Of a stretch of 9,120 bases of DNA, positions 6,370-9,120 are shown in pieces. Origin of the DNA: Betaproteobacteria bacterium (lineage in GTDB: Bacteria > Pseudomonadota > Gammaproteobacteria > Burkholderiales > Gallionellaceae); contig JAGWMH010000064.1 of the NCBI GenBank assembly GCA_028871775.1, forward strand, positions 1 through 9,120, written 5' to 3'. Position 1 is the first letter of the stretch, and each line of letters opens with the position of its first letter. A program made the translations under genes and the position numbers. Below the pieces are notes generated by a model that had not been told where the DNA came from, made no database searches, and saw only the letters and a program-made list of their open reading frames with translations.

Positions 6370-7101
6370 GCCGGATTTTGTGCGCTGCGACACTTCCCTG
6401 TTCAGTTTGGGCGCTGCCGGCAGCAGTTTGCCGACCAGTCCCTCGTTCCATTTTGGCTTGATTGGGCGCATGCCGGGCACGCGCTTGATCGCCTGCAATA
6501 AATAGGCTCCGCCGCATACCGCCCACCAGCGGTCACCCGCCGGTTCCATGAAATGAAAACGATTCAACAAACCAGGATTGGTGAACGGCGGTGCGTAGCA
6601 GGCAAAGCGCCCCGCCACTACCTCGAACCCCAACAGCGCCAGCCAGTCCTTCAGGCGCGGCAAGGCGATAAAATTGCCGCACCATGGGTAGCCCATGTGC
6701 GAGCCCACCGCGCGGCGTATGCCCCACAAACTGCGCGGGTTGAACCCGCTGATAATGAGATGGCCTTCCGGCAACAGCACCCGCTCCACTTCGCGCAGGA
6801 TCTGGTGCGGGTGCGCATTGAATTCCAGTACATGCGGCAGCAGCACCAGGTCGAGACTGCCGCAGTCGAACGGCAGTTCGCATGCCTCCATTCGCACCTG
6901 CACCCCCGTTTCCTTACCCGCCGTTACGTGCAGCGGCATACGGCTGTTGCGCAGGAACTCATGTTCCGGCAGCCCCAGTTGCAGGGCATTGAAACCGAAA
7001 ATATCGGCCACACTGCGGTCGAAAAAAGCCTGCTCGCTCGCCAGCAGATATTTCCCCTGCGGCGTGGCAAACCAGTCGTTCAGTGTATTAGCGGTTGACA
7101 T
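6361..7101 (-). CDS. SAM-dependent methyltransferase, YafS-like (Methyltransf_11)
   Basis: A 246-residue class I methyltransferase-like protein. The recognisable part is ACELPFDCGSLDLVLLPHVL (73-92), then EFNAHPHQILREVERVLLPE (93-112) and GHLIISGFNPRSLWGIRRA (113-131), corresponding to the later SAM-fold motifs and typical of the small methyltransferases encoded beside rnhA/dnaQ and gloB in proteobacteria. The usual glycine-rich motif I is degenerate here (around ADIFGFNALQLG, 32-43), as is common in this family. The substrate is unknown. The start is taken as MSTANTLNDWF at 7101, where family members usually begin; an upstream ATG at 7137 would add 12 atypical residues and overlap the gloB promoter region. 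Confidence 0.88.
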   Translation of the reverse strand: MSTANTLNDWFATPQGKYLLASEQAFFDRSVADIFGFNALQLGLPEHEFLRNSRMPLHVTAGKETGVQVRMEACELPFDCGSLDLVLLPHVLEFNAHPHQILREVERVLLPEGHLIISGFNPRSLWGIRRAVGSHMGYPWCGNFIALPRLKDWLALLGFEVVAGRFACYAPPFTNPGLLNRFHFMEPAGDRWWAVCGGAYLLQAIKRVPGMRPIKPKWNEGLVGKLLPAAPKLNREVSQRTKSGPR

Positions 7102-7123
7102 GCAGCGCCCGTTTCGCTGAAAT
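7095..7123 (+). promoter_or_regulatory. Candidate sigma70 promoter of gloB
   Basis: A perfect -35 TTGACA (7095-7100), a 17-nt spacer, and TGAAAT (7118-7123, 4 of 6) as -10. Transcription would begin near 7130, about 22 nt before the gloB start. The -35 overlaps the start codon of the divergent methyltransferase (7099-7101), so the two genes could interfere with each other. Confidence 0.55.
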
Positions 7124-7151
7124 GGAATACAGCCCACTCAAATATGACACC

Positions 7152-7925
7152 ATGCTCGACATCGTTCCTATTCCCGCCTTTCAGGACAACTACATCTGGA
7201 CACTGCACGACCGGCAACATGCCGTGGTGGTCGATCCGGGTGACGCCGCGCCGGTGCGCGCCTATCTCGATGCACACAAGCTGAAGCTCGCCGCCATCCT
7301 GTGCACCCACCATCATGGAGATCATATCGGCGGCATCTGCGAGCTGGTGCAAGTATACAACGTGCCGGTATATGGGCCACAGCATGAAGACATCCCCTGC
7401 ATCAGCCACCCGCTCGGCGAAGGTGGCGCGGTCGCAATTGCGGAACTGGGCATCAGGCTCGAGGTGCTCGAAATTCCCGGCCATACGCGCGGGCATATCG
7501 CCTATCTGGGCATGGGGGCGGTGTTTTGCGGTGACACGCTGTTCGGTTGCGGCTGCGGCAGGCTGTTCGAGGGCACGGCGGCGCAGCTGCACCATTCACT
7601 GCAACGCCTGGCGCACCTGCCCGGTGACACGCGCGTGTATTGCGCGCATGAATACACCGAAGCCAACATCCGTTTCGCCCTGGCCTGCGAGCCGGGCAAT
7701 GCACTGCTCAAACAGCGCCAGGCGGATGCACGCGCGCTGCGCGCCGCAGGACAGCCCACCCTGCCCTCGACCATCGTGCTGGAAAGAGCCACCAACCCAT
7801 TCTTGCGTTGTGCTGAGCCGGAAATCATCCGTAACGTGGGACGTCAGGCCGGCCTCGAGCTTGCGCCAGGAAATGAAGTGGCAGTGTTTGCCGCGCTGCG
7901 CGAGTGGAAAAACCATTTCAGTTGA
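7152..7925 (+). CDS. gloB: Hydroxyacylglutathione hydrolase (glyoxalase II)
   Basis: A 257-residue cytoplasmic metallo-beta-lactamase-fold enzyme that hydrolyses S-lactoylglutathione to lactate and glutathione, the second step of methylglyoxal detoxification. The binuclear metal site is complete: THHHGDHIGG with His53, His55, Asp57 and His58; GHTRGH with His111; CGDTLFGCGCGRLFEGT with Asp128; and CAHEYTEANIRFA with His166. The C-terminal glutathione-binding part carries the expected NPFLRCAEPEI. The start MLDIVPIPAFQDNYIWTL matches the usual glyoxalase II N terminus and lies just downstream of the candidate promoter; in-frame ATGs at 7095 and 7122 are less likely. It is divergent from the methyltransferase, a common arrangement. 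Confidence 0.96.
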   Translation: MLDIVPIPAFQDNYIWTLHDRQHAVVVDPGDAAPVRAYLDAHKLKLAAILCTHHHGDHIGGICELVQVYNVPVYGPQHEDIPCISHPLGEGGAVAIAELGIRLEVLEIPGHTRGHIAYLGMGAVFCGDTLFGCGCGRLFEGTAAQLHHSLQRLAHLPGDTRVYCAHEYTEANIRFALACEPGNALLKQRQADARALRAAGQPTLPSTIVLERATNPFLRCAEPEIIRNVGRQAGLELAPGNEVAVFAALREWKNHFS

Positions 7926-7935
7926 TGCAGTGCGG

Positions 7936-7964
7936 TTGCGGTCAACCCCTTTCTGGTTTATCCT
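7936..7964 (+). promoter_or_regulatory. Candidate promoter of tRNA-Ser
   Basis: TTGCGG (7936-7941) and TATCCT (7959-7964) are spaced 17 nt apart and lie about 70 nt upstream of the mature tRNA. A second TATCCT at 8003-8008 has no clear -35. The match is moderate and rests on consensus alone. No gene is seen in the rest of 7926-8034. Confidence 0.35.
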
Positions 7965-8034
7965 GCGCGCCCTTCCGGATAGCGGTGGCCGAAACCAAAG
8001 CTTATCCTGTAAGGGCACAAGCAAGTTGCATCAC

Positions 8035-8125
8035 GGAGAGATGGATGAGCGGTTTAAGTCGCACGCCTGGAAAGCGTGTTCAGGATAATATCCTGACGGG
8101 GGTTCGAATCCCCCTCTCTCCGCCA
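8035..8125 (+). tRNA. tRNA-Ser (anticodon GGA), reads UCC/UCU
   Basis: The acceptor stem GGAGAGA (8035-8041) pairs with TCTCTCC (8115-8121), followed by discriminator G and an encoded CCA (8123-8125). The anticodon arm is CACGC-CTGGAAA-GCGTG with anticodon GGA at 8069-8071. A long variable arm (around TTCAGGATAATATCCTGA) and the T arm GGGGGTTCGAATCCCCC complete the class II fold expected for serine. At 91 nt it is full length and looks functional. Confidence 0.97.
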
Positions 8126-8130
8126 AATAC

Positions 8131-8157
8131 AAAACCGCCTGCAACAGGCGGTTTTTA
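8131..8157 (+). terminator. Intrinsic terminator of tRNA-Ser, probably bidirectional
   Basis: AAAACCGCCTG (8131-8141), loop CAA, then CAGGCGGTTTT (8145-8155) give an 11-bp stem with a GC core and a T-run on the plus strand. The leading A-run provides a T-run for minus-strand transcription too, so it can also stop transcripts arriving from the SRPBCC gene. Confidence 0.88.
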
Positions 8158-8159
8158 TT

Positions 8160-8203
8160 TTGATGACGATCTTTTGCTCCTTGATGACGATCCAGTGCGC
8201 AAG
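8160..8203 (-). pseudogene. Short fragment of a NiFe-hydrogenase large-subunit gene
   Basis: Positions 8178-8203 are identical over 26 nt to 8994-9019 inside the hydrogenase large-subunit gene, and the match continues with few mismatches to 8167/8983. On the minus strand the fragment reads [12 protein letters not shown] against [12 protein letters not shown] in the gene, so it keeps the same orientation. It sits in non-coding sequence between the SRPBCC gene and the tRNA terminator. A 12-bp unit TTGATGACGATC is present twice (8160-8171, 8181-8192; period 21 nt, seven codons), suggesting local tandem duplication. It cannot encode a working protein; it is a remnant of a duplicated or second hydrogenase gene. 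Confidence 0.65.
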
Positions 8204-8221
8204 TCCGCTGCACTGGAAAAA

Positions 8222-8612
8222 TCAGTGCGTGACGAGTGCTCTTAATGCAAGCAGGTCGCGCTCAACCCATTCTGCATCTGCCGCAAATTTGGCATCGGAC
8301 ATACCCGCCTGCCGAAACAAGGTAAGCAGCACCTCGGCACCGTCGCCATTCTGTATGATTCTCAGCGGGACGTATACCTCCGTGGCGTTACCCGCATAGA
8401 CATAGTGATCCATGACGCCAAACGCATTGTGGCCCGTGAACCTTATCCTGACTGACCCTTCCGGGCCTTCGGCCTTCCATGATTCTCCATCCCTGGTAAG
8501 CGACGACCTGCTGAGGCCGGAAGCCCATTTTGGAAAATCTTCGGGCCGCCAAATGGCCTCATAGACCTCTTCCCTGGCCCTCTTCAGTCTGGTATCGGAA
8601 TACTTCGATCAT
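8222..8612 (-). pseudogene. SRPBCC (START/polyketide-cyclase-like) family gene with 5' frameshift
   Basis: From about 8608 to the TGA at 8222-8224 one frame encodes a continuous SRPBCC-like domain: REEVYEAIWRPEDFPKWASG, then DGESWKAEGPEGSVRIRFTG, GVMDHYVYAGNATEVYVPLR, VLLTLFRQAGMSDAKFAADA and EWVERDLLALRAL. Such proteins bind hydrophobic ligands in a helix-grip pocket. The frame has no ATG before 8413 and is closed upstream by a stop at 8609-8611. An ATG at 8610-8612 opens MIEV in another frame and stops after 17 codons. Removing one base of the TT in GTATTCC (8599-8600) would join them into a 129-residue protein of normal size. So there is either a real one-base frameshift or a sequencing error; initiation at a rare codon is a further option. 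Confidence 0.65.
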
Positions 8613-8620
8613 GGAATAAT

Positions 8621-8636
8621 GTAGCTTATAAGCTAC
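8621..8636. promoter_or_regulatory. Perfect 16-bp palindrome, possible operator
   Basis: GTAGCTTATAAGCTAC is a perfect inverted repeat ending 8 nt before the ATG of the SRPBCC gene (minus strand) and 3 nt before a tiny plus-strand frame (8640-8663, MASRLIE then stop). Its TATAAG centre could also act as a -10. Short palindromes like this are typical sites for dimeric helix-turn-helix regulators, but no regulator gene is visible beside it. Confidence 0.45.
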
Positions 8637-8678
8637 CGCATGGCAAGTCGTTTGATTGAGTAAGGGGCGGATTTGTGA

Positions 8679-8701
8679 GTGCCAATAATTCCGCTTGGCA
8701 C
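8679..8701. repeat. Small inverted repeat downstream of the hydrogenase gene
   Basis: GTGCCA (8679-8684) and TGGCAC (8696-8701) form a 6-bp stem with an 11-nt loop in the 146-nt gap between the hydrogenase stop and the SRPBCC start. There is no T-run, so it is not a clear terminator. No gene is seen in this gap. Confidence 0.4.
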
Positions 8702-8743
8702 GTGCACAAGATAAAAACAGACTGCCCGGAAGCAATCACTGGC

Positions 8744-8758
8744 GGAGCAGAACGCTCC
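8744..8758 (-). terminator. Weak hairpin directly after the hydrogenase stop
   Basis: GGAGC-GTTCT-GCTCC on the minus strand begins immediately after the stop codon of the hydrogenase gene. A TTTTTAT run follows only some 25 nt later, so it is a weak or non-canonical terminator at best. Confidence 0.25.
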
Positions 8759-9120
8759 TCAGAGCACCTTCACTTGCATCAACTCCTGCCCATCCGGATC
8801 AGTCAGATGCACCGCGCAGGCGATGCAGGGATCGAAGCTGTGAATGGTGCGCAGGATTTCGATCGGCTGTTTCACATCGTGCAGCTGGTGGCCTTTCAGG
8901 GCCGCTTCATAAGGCCCCTGATTGCCCTGCGCATCGCGCGGGCCGGCGTTCCAGGTGCTCGGCACGATGGCCTGATAGTTGGCGATCTTCTGATCCTTGA
9001 TGACGATCCAGTGCGCAAGCGCGCCGCGCGGCGCTTCCGTGACGCCCACTCCCTGCGCATGGCTTGGCCAGGTGGCAGGCTCCCACATTGATTCGTTGAA
9101 GGTGTGGACATCGCCCGCCT
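8759..9120 (-). CDS. NiFe-hydrogenase large subunit, group 1-like, C-terminal part (cut by right edge)
   Basis: The visible 120 codons are the C terminus of the catalytic subunit that holds the NiFe(CN)2CO centre of an uptake hydrogenase. Recognisable blocks are [31 protein letters not shown], and the L2 motif [11 protein letters not shown], whose two cysteines ligate nickel and iron. After the motif's His come 15 residues ([15 protein letters not shown]), the length normally removed by the maturation protease once nickel is inserted. The pattern resembles HybC and other group 1 respiratory enzymes; the exact subgroup needs the missing N-terminal part. The frame continues past the right edge, so an ATG at 9088 is internal. 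No cytochrome b or maturation protease gene follows on this strand within the window. Confidence 0.93.
   Translation of the reverse strand, partial: AGDVHTFNESMWEPATWPSHAQGVGVTEAPRGALAHWIVIKDQKIANYQAIVPSTWNAGPRDAQGNQGPYEAALKGHQLHDVKQPIEILRTIHSFDPCIACAVHLTDPDGQELMQVKVL

Noticed and set aside
5447..6526. Extended 359-residue version of the secreted protein
   Set aside because: It would overlap the methyltransferase 3' end; the signal peptide and strong Shine-Dalgarno fix the start at 6310.
7095..7925. 276-residue version of glyoxalase II
   Set aside because: The extra residues do not fit the family, and the candidate promoter lies within them; MLDIVPIPAF at 7152 matches known N termini.
8035..8221. 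Integration site of a mobile element at tRNA-Ser
   Set aside because: No integrase and no second copy of the tRNA 3' end is present in the window; the scars downstream are suggestive but not proof.
1..9120. CRISPR array, transposase, defence or toxin-antitoxin system
   Set aside because: No regularly spaced repeats, transposase motifs or recognisable defence genes were found on either strand.

Overview
The window looks like a stretch of chromosome from a mid-to-high-GC betaproteobacterium. The evidence is the rnhA-dnaQ pair next to a YafS-type methyltransferase and a divergent gloB, a LemA lipoprotein, and a group 1-like NiFe hydrogenase gene. A Gallionellaceae/Nitrosomonadales member would fit, but that is inference from gene content, not a database match.

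Layout. On the minus strand, positions 4134 to 844 hold a tightly packed four-gene operon: rnhA, dnaQ, a membrane-anchored alpha/beta hydrolase, and a flavoprotein of the HI0933/YhiN (BaiN-like) family. Successive genes overlap by 4 nt, overlap by 1 nt, or lie 8 nt apart. lemA (793-188) follows on the same strand, probably with its own promoter, and the first codons of a further gene reach the left edge. The centre (4210-6310) holds a plus-strand polytopic membrane protein with a three-fold internal repeat, convergent with a secreted beta-rich protein of unknown role. These two genes separate the methyltransferase (7101-6361) from rnhA, two genes that are often adjacent in this group. gloB (7152-7925) diverges from the methyltransferase, and its candidate promoter overlaps the methyltransferase start codon. 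To the right lie a complete tRNA-Ser(GGA) with its terminator, a scar region, and the 3' end of a NiFe-hydrogenase large-subunit gene running in from the right edge. The scar region holds a short fragment resembling part of the hydrogenase gene, a frameshifted SRPBCC gene and a perfect 16-bp palindrome.

Functions. Most genes are housekeeping: RNA-primer and R-loop removal (rnhA), replication proofreading (dnaQ), methylglyoxal detoxification (gloB), tRNA. The hydrogenase end points to H2 metabolism.

Most notable signals: (1) a GC-rich repeat element that appears inserted in frame inside the flavoprotein gene, adding about 30 residues, with a core shared by a large inverted repeat beside lemA; (2) the three-fold repeated membrane protein, reminiscent of the NnrS/heme-copper oxidase fold; (3) the hydrogenase-like gene fragment about 0.8 kb from the parent-like sequence; (4) the single-base frameshift in the SRPBCC gene. 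No CRISPR array, transposase or defence system is visible.
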